A DNA stretch of 23,660 bases from an uncultured Erysipelotrichaceae bacterium. GTDB lineage: Bacteria; Bacillota_I; Bacilli_A; RF39; UBA660. The translations under genes and the position numbers were made by a program. Under the pieces are notes generated by a model. It saw only the letters and a list, made by a program, of their open reading frames with translations, did no database searches and was not told where the DNA came from. The stretch is from assembly GCA_902783915.1 (NCBI GenBank), contig CACZSX010000097.1, forward strand, positions 1 to 23,660. Direction: 5' to 3'. How positions within the stretch are numbered: the stretch's first letter is position 1; each line of letters starts with the position of its first letter. Shown here piece after piece: positions 6,279 to 13,019 of the stretch.

Positions 6279-7452
6279 CTACTAAATTATAAGTATCTCT
6301 TGCTATCATCAATTCTTCATTAGTTGGAATTACATAACAAGGAATAGAAGAATCTTTTGAAGTTATTAATTTTTCTTCTCCTCTTACATTATTTGCTTCT
6401 TTATCTAATTTGATACCTAATACAGATAGTCTTTCTATAATTTTTTCTCTTGTTGAGATAGAATTTTCACCTATTCCAGCAGTAAAGCATATAGCGTCTA
6501 CTCCACCCATAAGTACATAATATTTAGCAATATATTCAACTACTCTTCTTACATATATATTTTGTGCCAAAATACATCTCTTATTTCCATCATTAGCACC
6601 TTTTTCTACATCTCTTGAGTCACTGCTTACACCACTAATACCAAGAAGTCCACTTTCCTTATTTAAAGCCTTATCTACTTCGGATATACTCATACCTGTT
6701 ACTTCCATTATGTATGGTATTATACTTGCATCTATATCTCCACATCTACTTCCCATAACTATACCAGCATTTGGAGTAAGACCCATAGAAGTATCTATAC
6801 ATTTACCATTTACTACAGCACTTAAACTACCACCATTACCTAAATGGCATACAATTACTTTTGTATCATTTCTACCAAGAATTTCATTAATTCTTCTAGA
6901 TACATATTTATGACTTGTTCCATGCATACCATATTTTCTAACTGCATGTTCTGTATACCATTCATATGGAACTGCATACATAAATGCTTCCTCTGGCATA
7001 GTTTGATGGAACGCTGTATCAAATACTGCAACATGAACAGCATTTGGCATATATTCTTTAAATGCTTTTATACCTACTAATGAAGCAGGATTATGAAGAG
7101 GTGCTAAAGTCTTGTATTTTTGAATAATATCTTCAACATATTCATTTACTATTACACTATCACTTATCTTATCTGCTCCTTGTACTGTTCTATGACCTAC
7201 ACCTTTTATTTCATCTAATGAATCAACTATATTATTTTCTAATAATTCCTTAGTTAAAAATCCAACAGCAACAGAATGATTAGATAATTCTACTTCATGA
7301 GTAATCTTTTCTCCATTTAATTTTATTGTATAAAAACTATTATCAATACCAATTCTTTCAAAAACTCCGGAAATTAGTACTTTTTCTTGTGGCATTTCAT
7401 ACATTTGAAATTTTAATGATGAACTACCTGCATTAACCGCTAATATTTTCAT
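6268..7452 (-). CDS. ackA: Acetate kinase
   Basis: Converts acetyl phosphate and ADP to acetate and ATP, the energy-yielding end of overflow or fermentative metabolism. NAGSSSLKF is at residues 7-15, GVGHRTVQG with the substrate Arg near 88, VFDTAFH with the catalytic Asp at 145, GMHGTSHKYVSRR near 175, the phosphate loop HLGNGGSLSAV near 205, and GSRCGDID. At 394 residues it is complete. The start follows AGAGGAGG. Phosphotransacetylase is not nearby. The gene is first in a unit with nrnA and a basic unknown protein, behind an extended -10 at 7476-7484. Confidence 0.97.
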   Translation of the reverse strand: MKILAVNAGSSSLKFQMYEMPQEKVLISGVFERIGIDNSFYTIKLNGEKITHEVELSNHSVAVGFLTKELLENNIVDSLDEIKGVGHRTVQGADKISDSVIVNEYVEDIIQKYKTLAPLHNPASLVGIKAFKEYMPNAVHVAVFDTAFHQTMPEEAFMYAVPYEWYTEHAVRKYGMHGTSHKYVSRRINEILGRNDTKVIVCHLGNGGSLSAVVNGKCIDTSMGLTPNAGIVMGSRCGDIDASIIPYIMEVTGMSISEVDKALNKESGLLGISGVSSDSRDVEKGANDGNKRCILAQNIYVRRVVEYIAKYYVLMGGVDAICFTAGIGENSISTREKIIERLSVLGIKLDKEANNVRGEEKLITSKDSSIPCYVIPTNEELMIARDTYNLVDEK

Positions 7453-7475
7453 ATTTTCCTCCTCTAAACATTAGT

Positions 7476-7484
7476 ATTATATCA
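7476..7484 (-). promoter_or_regulatory. Extended -10 promoter for ackA
   Basis: Minus-strand TGA-TATAAT (7476-7484). There is no good -35 box, only the T-run of the upstream SASP terminator at the expected distance, as expected for an extended -10 promoter. Confidence 0.55.
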
Positions 7485-7497
7485 TATATAAATAAAG

Positions 7498-7521
7498 AAA
7501 AAAAGACTACAAAGTAGTCTT
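7498..7521 (-). terminator. Intrinsic terminator after the SASP gene
   Basis: Minus-strand perfect stem AAGACTAC / GTAGTCTT with a 3-base loop, followed by a run of seven T. It starts 4 bases after the SASP stop codon. Confidence 0.85.
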
Positions 7522-7525
7522 ATAT

Positions 7526-7801
7526 TTATTTAGATTTCTTTTTTGAACTTCTAGCAATATCAACTAGGCGTTTAGTCATTTCCCCTCCAACTTTACCATT
7601 ACATCTTGAAGAAGCTTCTGGGCCTAAATCAACTCCGAATTCATTAGCTATTTCATATTTCATATCATTCATTGATTGATTTGATCTTCTAGAATTATTA
7701 TTTTGCTTATTATTGTTTTGTTTATTATTGTTTTGTCTATTGCTTCTATTTTGTCTTTTTTGACTATTTTTCTTATTTTCACTATTTTCTTTACGTGACA
7801 T
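7526..7801 (-). CDS. Alpha/beta-type small acid-soluble spore protein with a basic Asn/Gln-rich extension
   Basis: DNA-binding protein that coats and protects DNA in the dormant spore. The C-terminal half (about residues 46-82) is the family core: KYEIANEFGVDLG, with the E-IA germination-protease cleavage site, then the RCNGKVGGEMTKRLV signature. The usual protein has 60-75 residues; this has 91 because of a 40-odd residue lead rich in Asn, Gln, Lys and Arg with repeat NNNKQNNNKQNNN (24-36). A Cys (67) stands where Ala is usual. The start at 7801 is chosen because GGAGGTGAAATA precedes it; an upstream ATG at 7834 would put that site inside the coding sequence. A sigma-G-like promoter lies just upstream. 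Confidence 0.93.
   Translation of the reverse strand: MSRKENSENKKNSQKRQNRSNRQNNNKQNNNKQNNNSRRSNQSMNDMKYEIANEFGVDLGPEASSRCNGKVGGEMTKRLVDIARSSKKKSK
7694..7732 (-). repeat. In-frame 15-base repeat coding NNNKQ
   Basis: Residues 24-36 of the SASP are NNNKQ-NNNKQ-NNN, encoded by two and a half near-identical 15-base units. Such a repeat can change in copy number by slippage without breaking the frame. Confidence 0.75.
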
Positions 7802-7821
7802 TATTTCACCTCCTACATTAT

Positions 7822-7850
7822 TAGAATGTGACAATATTCACTAATTATAC
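7822..7850 (-). promoter_or_regulatory. Sigma-G (forespore) type promoter of the SASP gene
   Basis: Minus-strand GTATA (7846-7850), 17-base spacer, CATTCTA (7822-7828). This matches the B. subtilis sigma-G pattern GHATR-N17/18-CATnHTA at every fixed position, and it is placed correctly before a gene whose family is sigma-G controlled. Confidence 0.75.
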
Positions 7851-7866
7851 AACCATTTAATGGTAA

Positions 7867-9051
7867 TTATAATATATCATTACTAACAAATTTATAATCC
7901 TTTACATTTATCTTTTCAATATTATTAATAGCAGTATCAATCATTTTTTCATAATCTATTAAATTTTCATATTCAATACATTTATTTATATTTGGATTAA
8001 TTACTGGATGCTTAGGTACAAATATAGTACAACAATCTTCAAAAGGCATAATACTTGTATCATAAGTACCTATCTTTTTAGATATATCTATTATTTCCAA
8101 TTTATCAAGACATGCAACTGGTCTTATTACAGGTATATTAGTAACACTATTTATTGCATACATACTAGTAAGAGTTTGACTAGCAACTTGTCCTATAGAC
8201 TCACCATTAATTATTATTTTACACTTATTATTTTTTGCAACTTTTTCTGATATTCTATACATCATTCTTCTCATTATAGTAATCATATAAGTTGGGTCAA
8301 TATTCTTATATATTGATTCTTGTATTTCTGTAAATGGTACAACATATAAATTTATGTCACTGCCATACTTTGTTAATATTTTTGCTAAAGATATAACTTT
8401 ATTTCTTGCTTCAATACTAGTATGAGGTGGAGAATCAAAATATATACAATCTATATTTATACCCCTTTTATTTGCCAAATATCCTGCTACAGGAGAATCA
8501 ATACCACCACTTAACATTAATAATCCTTTACCTTGTATTCCGGTTGGATATCCACCCAAACCTTTTATTTCATCAAAATAAATGTATGAATAATCCGGTC
8601 TTATTTCAATATGCAACAATATATCTGGATTATGAACATCTACTTTAATATTAGGTATACTTTTTAATATATGAGCACCTACTAGCTTACTAACTTCCAT
8701 TGAATTATATGGAAAAGTTTTATCTGCCCTATTTGTCTCAACCTTAAAAGTATTAAATTTAATATTTGAAATTAAATTTAATGATTCATTTTTTATAGAA
8801 TCAAAATCTTTATTAACTTTATAACAGATAACAATAGAATGTATTCCAAATACTTCTTGCAATTTAGCAATTATTTCATTTTCATCATAATTTTTTATAT
8901 CAATAAACATTCTAACTTTATCTTTAACAATATAAACATCATATGATGATAATTTATCTTTTATATTTCTATATAGTTTTTCTATAAAAACTTTTATATT
9001 ATCTTTTTTAGTAGTAAGTTCCCCATACTTAATCATTATTAATTTTTCCAT
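7867..9051 (-). CDS. thiI: tRNA 4-thiouridine synthase ThiI
   Basis: Adenylates U8 of tRNA and inserts sulfur to make s4U; in some bacteria it also feeds thiamine thiazole synthesis. Residues about 60-165 are the THUMP domain; the PP-loop SGGIDSPVAGY is at 181-191; EDCCTIFVPKHP near residue 338 holds the Cys pair (340, 341), one of which corresponds to the conserved Cys344 of E. coli ThiI. There is no rhodanese domain, as in Bacillus ThiI, which takes sulfur from a dedicated cysteine desulfurase (NifZ); no such gene is next to it here. Length is 394. AGGTGATTTT precedes the ATG. The gene lies between the terminator of the coiled-coil gene and the SASP promoter. Confidence 0.95.
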   Translation of the reverse strand: MEKLIMIKYGELTTKKDNIKVFIEKLYRNIKDKLSSYDVYIVKDKVRMFIDIKNYDENEIIAKLQEVFGIHSIVICYKVNKDFDSIKNESLNLISNIKFNTFKVETNRADKTFPYNSMEVSKLVGAHILKSIPNIKVDVHNPDILLHIEIRPDYSYIYFDEIKGLGGYPTGIQGKGLLMLSGGIDSPVAGYLANKRGINIDCIYFDSPPHTSIEARNKVISLAKILTKYGSDINLYVVPFTEIQESIYKNIDPTYMITIMRRMMYRISEKVAKNNKCKIIINGESIGQVASQTLTSMYAINSVTNIPVIRPVACLDKLEIIDISKKIGTYDTSIMPFEDCCTIFVPKHPVINPNINKCIEYENLIDYEKMIDTAINNIEKINVKDYKFVSNDIL

Positions 9052-9077
9052 AAAATCACCTAAACATATTATACATT

Positions 9078-9105
9078 AAAAAAAAGATATTTAAATATCT
9101 TTTTT
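9078..9105 (-). terminator. Intrinsic terminator after the coiled-coil gene
   Basis: The perfect palindrome GATATTTAAATATC at 9086-9099 is flanked by A and T runs, giving a stem with eight T following on the minus strand. It abuts the stop codon of the gene ending at 9104. Confidence 0.85.
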
Positions 9106-10615
9106 ATGCTGCTTTCTTATACTCTTCTTCTGAGTATGAAGGATCTAAAGCTTCCGTTATAGTTTCATATATAGCATTTATTTGTCTATCTTTTGAAGCT
9201 CTTTCCGCATTAAGTTCCTCTGCATGTTTTGCATTTAACTCATCTATTTCTTCAGCGTGTTTCACTTTTAACTCATCAAGTGTAACTCTTGATGCTTCAT
9301 CATCCTCTGCTCTAGCTTGTCTTAGTTCAGTTACTTGGCCTTCTAAACTTTCAATTCTAGAACCATAAGTACTTTCCATTTCAGCATTTCTAGCGCTTAA
9401 TTGTTCATTAGTTTGTTCCAAATATTTACATTTAGCATTCAAATCACTTAATACTGTTTCATAACCACTAATCTTTCCTTTTGCTTCATCAAGAGAACCA
9501 TTAGATGCTTCTAATTTTGACCTTAATTTAGCGATTTCTGCATCCTTTTCTTGCATTGTACTCTTAAATCTATGCAATTTTGCTGTTATATCTGTCTTAG
9601 TTAATATTCTTGGTTCCTCACTTACTAATTCCTTATCTTTTGTTTCATCAACAGGAGTTTCAGATATTTTAGGTACTTCCCCTTCATATGATTGAACCAT
9701 TTCATTCTTTCTATCTAACATTCTTGCTATTCTATCTTCGATTGATTCAGATTGTGAATTTTCTACTTCAACTGCACCTTGTTCCATAGTTTCTTGTGGT
9801 ACTAATGTAATTTCTGGTACTGTAACTTCTACTTCTGGCGCTTGTTCCTCAACAGTTTGTTCAACCTCAGCAACAGGTTCTTCTACTTGTACTTCTGGTT
9901 CTTGAGTAGGTTCTACTGTTGGAACAATTGTTGCTTCTTCTTGAACTGGTTCTATAACTGGAACCTCTGGTGTATTTAATTCTACTTCAGCACTTGATTC
10001 TTCTACAGTTTGTTCAACTTCAGTAACTGGTTTATCTAATTCTATAGTTTGAGGTTCAGGTACAAATTCCATTGTAGTATTTTCAACTTCTGGTGATAAT
10101 TGTTGAACAAATTCAGGTTCTTGAACTTCTTCTGTTCCCACTACCATATCATCCCATGTCCCAGGAACAACTTCACCACCTAAACGATTTGCAACCTCAA
10201 CATTTGGTAATATTGATGATTTATCTTCAGTAAGTACACTAGGAAACCACTTAGAATTTACTTTTGAAATCTTATCTTTCAAAGCACTAGTGAATAATAC
10301 TGCTCTTCTAACTTTATGTAATATACCTTTTTGACTTTGCAAAGCTGTAATTTTAGAATTTAAAACTGCTAAATTTTCATCACTTAAATCAATTAATGAA
10401 TCTAATCCAACAATTTCTTCTTTTGGTTCTTCTACCTTTACTTCTGGTTCTACAACAGGCTGTTCTTGTTTAACATGAACAACACTATTATCAAAAACTC
10501 TCTTTACTTTTTCTTTCACAGCTTGCTTTACTCTTACCGCTCTAGTCATTAATTCTTCACTAATTTGTAAGGCATAATCAATATTTAAATATGAATACTC
10601 TAATTCCGCTGTCAT
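9104..10615 (-). CDS. Large acidic coiled-coil protein of unknown function
   Basis: 503 residues, no signal peptide, no membrane segment, no domain I recognise. N-terminal residues 1-48 are basic-amphipathic (RAVRVKQAVKEKVKRV at 25-40). Residues 71-150 look folded. Residues 160-290 are a Glu/Pro/Val/Gln-rich, probably disordered linker with diverged repeats: TEVEQTVEESSAEVEL (198-213) and AEVEQTVEEQAPEVEV (249-264), 51 residues apart. Residues about 340-480 are a long heptad coiled coil, with KHAEEIDELNAKHAEELNAE near 452. Third positions here look less AT-rich than in the neighbours, as does the codon choice. It follows a DUF1292 gene by 19 bases in a two-gene unit with its own promoter and terminator. 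A scaffold or cytoskeletal role is inference. Confidence 0.85.
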   Translation of the reverse strand: MTAELEYSYLNIDYALQISEELMTRAVRVKQAVKEKVKRVFDNSVVHVKQEQPVVEPEVKVEEPKEEIVGLDSLIDLSDENLAVLNSKITALQSQKGILHKVRRAVLFTSALKDKISKVNSKWFPSVLTEDKSSILPNVEVANRLGGEVVPGTWDDMVVGTEEVQEPEFVQQLSPEVENTTMEFVPEPQTIELDKPVTEVEQTVEESSAEVELNTPEVPVIEPVQEEATIVPTVEPTQEPEVQVEEPVAEVEQTVEEQAPEVEVTVPEITLVPQETMEQGAVEVENSQSESIEDRIARMLDRKNEMVQSYEGEVPKISETPVDETKDKELVSEEPRILTKTDITAKLHRFKSTMQEKDAEIAKLRSKLEASNGSLDEAKGKISGYETVLSDLNAKCKYLEQTNEQLSARNAEMESTYGSRIESLEGQVTELRQARAEDDEASRVTLDELKVKHAEEIDELNAKHAEELNAERASKDRQINAIYETITEALDPSYSEEEYKKAA

Positions 10616-10634
10616 AATATTACCTCCTATTTAA

Positions 10635-10904
10635 TTATTCTTCGCTTTTTGCTACTTCTTTCATTACTTCTTTAACTGCAGCCCATTCTTCATCAGATTC
10701 AATTGCACCTAAAGAATACATATTATCTTTCTCAATTAATTCAGAAGCATAAATTTTTACCATTTCATTTTCATCTACTTCATTTAAAGTATATAAAATA
10801 TAATTTTTATTAAATTTTTTTACTGTAAATGCTGATAGTATTTCTGCTTCTTTTTCATTACCAGATTCGTCTAAAACTATTATTGTTTTTTTCTTATCGT
10901 CCAT
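10635..10904 (-). CDS. DUF1292 family protein (YrzB-like)
   Basis: Small acidic protein of 89 residues with the layout of DUF1292: an opening strand IIVLDESGNEKEAEIL, then FNKNYILYTLNEVDENEMVKIYASELI, and the end AIESDEEWAAVKEVMKEV. B. subtilis YrzB, in the yrrL-yrrK-yrzB operon, is the reference member; its function is unknown. Here it leads a two-gene unit with the 503-residue coiled-coil protein rather than sitting beside yrrK. An AGAGGTGG ribosome binding site precedes the ATG and an extended -10 promoter lies at 10944-10952. Confidence 0.88.
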   Translation of the reverse strand: MDDKKKTIIVLDESGNEKEAEILSAFTVKKFNKNYILYTLNEVDENEMVKIYASELIEKDNMYSLGAIESDEEWAAVKEVMKEVAKSEE

Positions 10905-10943
10905 AAATCCACCTCTATATTATTCTTTCTATATCATATACAC

Positions 10944-10952
10944 ATTATAGCA
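10944..10952 (-). promoter_or_regulatory. Extended -10 promoter for the DUF1292/coiled-coil unit
   Basis: Minus-strand TGC-TATAAT (10944-10952), with a weak TGTACA at an 18-base distance as a possible -35 box. Leader of about 33 bases. Confidence 0.6.
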
Positions 10953-10960
10953 TAAATAAG

Positions 10961-11245
10961 TTATCTTTGTACATACTTTTTTAAAACAAAATATTTACAA
11001 TTAAAAGCACAATTCTCTTTTATATATTTTTCTAAACTTTCTATATTATTAATATCCTTACAATTCTTATTATTTTTATCATAAAAACCTTTTAATCGTA
11101 ATTTCCCATATGCCCAATCACCAACAATATAATCAAATGGAATAAAATAATCTGTTGCTTTATTTTTAACTTCTTCACTATCATATCCATCTCTTATATT
11201 TGTAATAAGTTCATATTTTATGTCATTCAATATTATATCTTTCAT
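10961..11245 (-). CDS. yutD: YutD family protein
   Basis: 94 residues. The diagnostic block DYIVGDWAYGKLRLKGFYD is almost the B. subtilis YutD sequence, and the ending CAFNCKYFVLKKY matches the family's Cys-containing tail. The molecular function of YutD (DUF1027) is not established. The start at 11245 is chosen because TAGGTGAAGTT precedes it; a longer frame from 11272 would put this site inside the coding region. It follows yunB by 30 bases; yunB and yutD are also near neighbours in B. subtilis, separated there by yutC, lipA and lytH, which supports both calls. Confidence 0.9.
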   Translation of the reverse strand: MKDIILNDIKYELITNIRDGYDSEEVKNKATDYFIPFDYIVGDWAYGKLRLKGFYDKNNKNCKDINNIESLEKYIKENCAFNCKYFVLKKYVQR

Positions 11246-11254
11246 AACTTCACC

Positions 11255-11268
11255 TATACTATAGTATA
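11255..11268. repeat. 14-base palindrome in the yutD leader
   Basis: TATACTATAGTATA is a perfect palindrome. On the minus strand its first half reads TGA-TATACT, an extended -10 box placed correctly for yutD, so the palindrome could be an operator over a yutD promoter. It may also be chance in AT-rich DNA. Confidence 0.35.
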
Positions 11269-11275
11269 TCATATT

Positions 11276-11968
11276 TTATTCTACTGGTATAGATAATATG
11301 TTTGAATTTCTAGAAATTCCACTACCATAATATTTAGGTATATTCCCTTGAATTAATTGTATTGATACAGGTACATCAACAGATATTTTTATTTCCTTAG
11401 ATACAAATGGCATTAATACTCTTTCTGTAACAGTAACTTTTACTATAATTTCTACCAGCGCATTATTTATACCATACTCTTTTATATTTGTTTTAATGTT
11501 ACTATATACATCGCCAATAACATTTATTTTAATTGGTATTTTAGGCCCCAAATTTGCAATAAAAACATTATTACTTGTTCTTCCTAGAGGTATTTCATAC
11601 ACACTTTCATTACTAATATAAAAATTACTAAATGATAGTTTCTTTTTACCATGTTCTATTTCTTTTAATTCCGTTAAAATTTCTTTTGTTAAATTAGTAA
11701 GTATATTATTAACGACTTTAGAATTAAAATCTATCATTTGAATATCATTTTGATTGTTTTTAGTAATATTAATTAAACTATTATCAAACTTTTCTAATTC
11801 ATTACTTATTGTACTATTTATAATACCAATTGAAGCATTTTTTATTTCTGAAGTAGCATACTCCATTAATACTGGAATTGATCTTTTACTTATAAAATTA
11901 ATGGTTAATATAGTAAAAAATATACTAACAAAAATTGTAATAATAAATATATTATATTTAAATCTCAT
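11276..11968 (-). CDS. yunB: Sporulation protein YunB
   Basis: Membrane-anchored mother-cell protein required for efficient sporulation in B. subtilis, where it is sigma-E controlled (family knowledge). An N-terminal anchor spans about residues 6-27; the extracytoplasmic part begins with the conserved SIPVLMEYATSEIKNAS and contains PLGRTSNNVFIANLGPKIPIK and the block ending KISVDVPVSIQLIQGNIPKYY. Length 230 is close to the reference. There is no ribosome binding site: the sequence before ATG is TTTTTCATATTATTTAAT, directly behind the terminator of the preceding gene, so transcription probably starts at or next to the ATG. yutD follows. Confidence 0.88.
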   Translation of the reverse strand: MRFKYNIFIITIFVSIFFTILTINFISKRSIPVLMEYATSEIKNASIGIINSTISNELEKFDNSLINITKNNQNDIQMIDFNSKVVNNILTNLTKEILTELKEIEHGKKKLSFSNFYISNESVYEIPLGRTSNNVFIANLGPKIPIKINVIGDVYSNIKTNIKEYGINNALVEIIVKVTVTERVLMPFVSKEIKISVDVPVSIQLIQGNIPKYYGSGISRNSNILSIPVE

Positions 11969-11990
11969 ATTAAATAATATGAAAAATAGT
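11969..11990 (-). promoter_or_regulatory. CATATTAT element at the yunB start
   Basis: On the minus strand CATATTATTTAATATG ends with the yunB start codon. It is a near-perfect 16-base palindrome (two central bases fail). CATATTAT resembles the -10 box of the sporulation sigma factors E and G; no good -35 is seen. It would place the start of transcription on the ATG. A matching element, CATATTATATAGTATG, lies at 4029-4044. Confidence 0.4.
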
Positions 11991-12008
11991 GCTTAATAGC
12001 ACTATTTT
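11982..12008 (-). terminator. Intrinsic terminator after the tail-anchored protein gene
   Basis: Minus-strand perfect stem AAAATAGTGC / GCACTATTTT with a 6-base loop and five T. It includes the stop codon of the 12002-12709 gene and ends about 14 bases before the yunB start codon. Confidence 0.8.
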
Positions 12009-12709
12009 AAAAACTTTATATAAATAACTATACCTACTGCAATTAAAACCGCTAAAATCCCTATCACAATAAATATTTTTGAACTTCCACTTTCTTTTAA
12101 ATCGCTTCCTTCAAAATCCATATCATCAAATTTTGAAGTACTTGTATAAAATGATTCTTCTTTTTCTTCAACTTCCTCCTTCTCTTCTTTATTATCATCT
12201 TTTAAGTTAGCAAACAAATCATTATCATCAGCAGAAGTTCTTGAAACAGTATTGAATAGATCCTTTAATTGCCTTTCATGAGTTAAAAATCCTTCACTTA
12301 CCTCTTCATCTGCATTTTCTAAAGAAGATAATACTTCATATTCTGCACTTGTAAGTTTTCTAACCTTTGAAGAATCGTCATATGTATTATCAACTCTCTT
12401 TTTCTTTAAAATTTCATTTATATCATAATTAGAACTATCTACTTCATCAACTTTATAGTTTGTTTCTTCTTCTTTAAAATCATTTTCTGAATTTAAAATA
12501 TTTTCATAACTACGCATTTTGCTATGTCTTTCTCTACTATCAACCATAGCTTTTATTTTAGTTATATCAATTTCATTAATATTATCAAGAATTGCTACAT
12601 TATCGCTTGGTCTTTTTTCTTTATATAATTCATCATACAAAAAATCATTTTTAGAAGTTCTTTGCATTAACTCTTCTTCTTTATAATACTTATCCATTCT
12701 TGATTTCAT
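12002..12709 (-). CDS. Tail-anchored membrane protein of unknown function
   Basis: 235 residues. Residues 1-205 are hydrophilic and highly charged, with acidic clusters (NKEEKEEVEEKEESF at 173-187) and Ser/Asp-rich stretches, likely disordered with short helices such as SAEYEVLSSLENADEEV (121-137). Residues 211-232 form a single membrane helix, followed by KFLK, so it is anchored by its C-terminus with the bulk in the cytoplasm. No family recognised. AGGTGG precedes the ATG and TATAAT (12726-12731) is a possible -10 box. It is divergent from the ferredoxin gene and ends in its own terminator before yunB. A scaffold that recruits partners to the membrane is one possibility, by inference. Confidence 0.8.
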   Translation of the reverse strand: MKSRMDKYYKEEELMQRTSKNDFLYDELYKEKRPSDNVAILDNINEIDITKIKAMVDSRERHSKMRSYENILNSENDFKEEETNYKVDEVDSSNYDINEILKKKRVDNTYDDSSKVRKLTSAEYEVLSSLENADEEVSEGFLTHERQLKDLFNTVSRTSADDNDLFANLKDDNKEEKEEVEEKEESFYTSTSKFDDMDFEGSDLKESGSSKIFIVIGILAVLIAVGIVIYIKFLK

Positions 12710-12772
12710 ATGACCACCTACTATTATTATAATAACATATATTAAAAATTTTTTAAATATTTAAATATAATA

Positions 12773-12781
12773 TGATATAAT
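12773..12781 (+). promoter_or_regulatory. Extended -10 promoter for ferredoxin
   Basis: TGA-TATAAT at 12773-12781; the -35 region is A/T-rich without a clear box. Transcription would start near 12788, 10 bases before the start codon, so the leader carries only the ribosome binding site. Confidence 0.65.
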
Positions 12782-12797
12782 TTTTATGGAGGTAATT

Positions 12798-12986
12798 ATG
12801 TTTAAAGTTAATAAAGAAAAATGTATTGGTTGTGGGGCATGTGTTGGGACTTGCAATGAAGTATTTGATTTTGATGATGATAATTTAGCAACAGTTAAAA
12901 ATCAACCAACAAAAGAAAATTTAGAACTTGCTACTGAAGCATTAGAAAACTGCCCAGTATGTGCAATTGAAAAAGTAGAAGAATAA
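12798..12986 (+). CDS. [4Fe-4S] ferredoxin
   Basis: Small electron carrier of 62 residues. Near residue 8 is CIGCGACVGTC, the CxxCxxC cluster ligands plus one more Cys, and the fourth ligand comes from CPVCAIE near the end; the region between (FDFDDDNLATV) fits the single-cluster Fer type, as in B. subtilis Fer. The extra Cys residues could allow a second or 3Fe cluster, which I consider less likely. The start at 12798 is used because GGAGGTAATT precedes it; the ATG at 12786 overlaps that site. Single gene on the plus strand, with a terminator shared with rluB. Confidence 0.93.
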   Translation: MFKVNKEKCIGCGACVGTCNEVFDFDDDNLATVKNQPTKENLELATEALENCPVCAIEKVEE

Positions 12987-13019
12987 AACAACTATTTAAT
13001 TAAACTAAATAGTTGTTTT
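12985..13019. terminator. Bidirectional terminator between ferredoxin and rluB
   Basis: A 14-bp perfect stem, AAAACAACTATTTA / TAAATAGTTGTTTT, with a 7-base loop. It overlaps the stop codons of both convergent genes and has short T runs on either strand. Confidence 0.8.

Noticed and set aside
6855..7043. Second minus-strand frame inside ackA
   Set aside because: Shifted frame within the middle of a complete acetate kinase; no start signal; composition of a frame shadow.
7802..7834. Longer SASP starting at 7834
   Set aside because: The ribosome binding site GGAGGTGAAATA for 7801 would be coding (VGGEI); the sigma-G -10 box would lie inside the gene.
7840..7866. ACCATTTAATGGT hairpin after thiI as a terminator
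   Set aside because: Not followed by a T-run on the minus strand; the region is better explained by the SASP promoter.
9800..10060. Repeats in the coiled-coil gene as a CRISPR or minisatellite
   Set aside because: Similarity is at protein level (Glu/Pro/Val repeats) and the DNA copies have diverged; no regular direct repeat with spacers.
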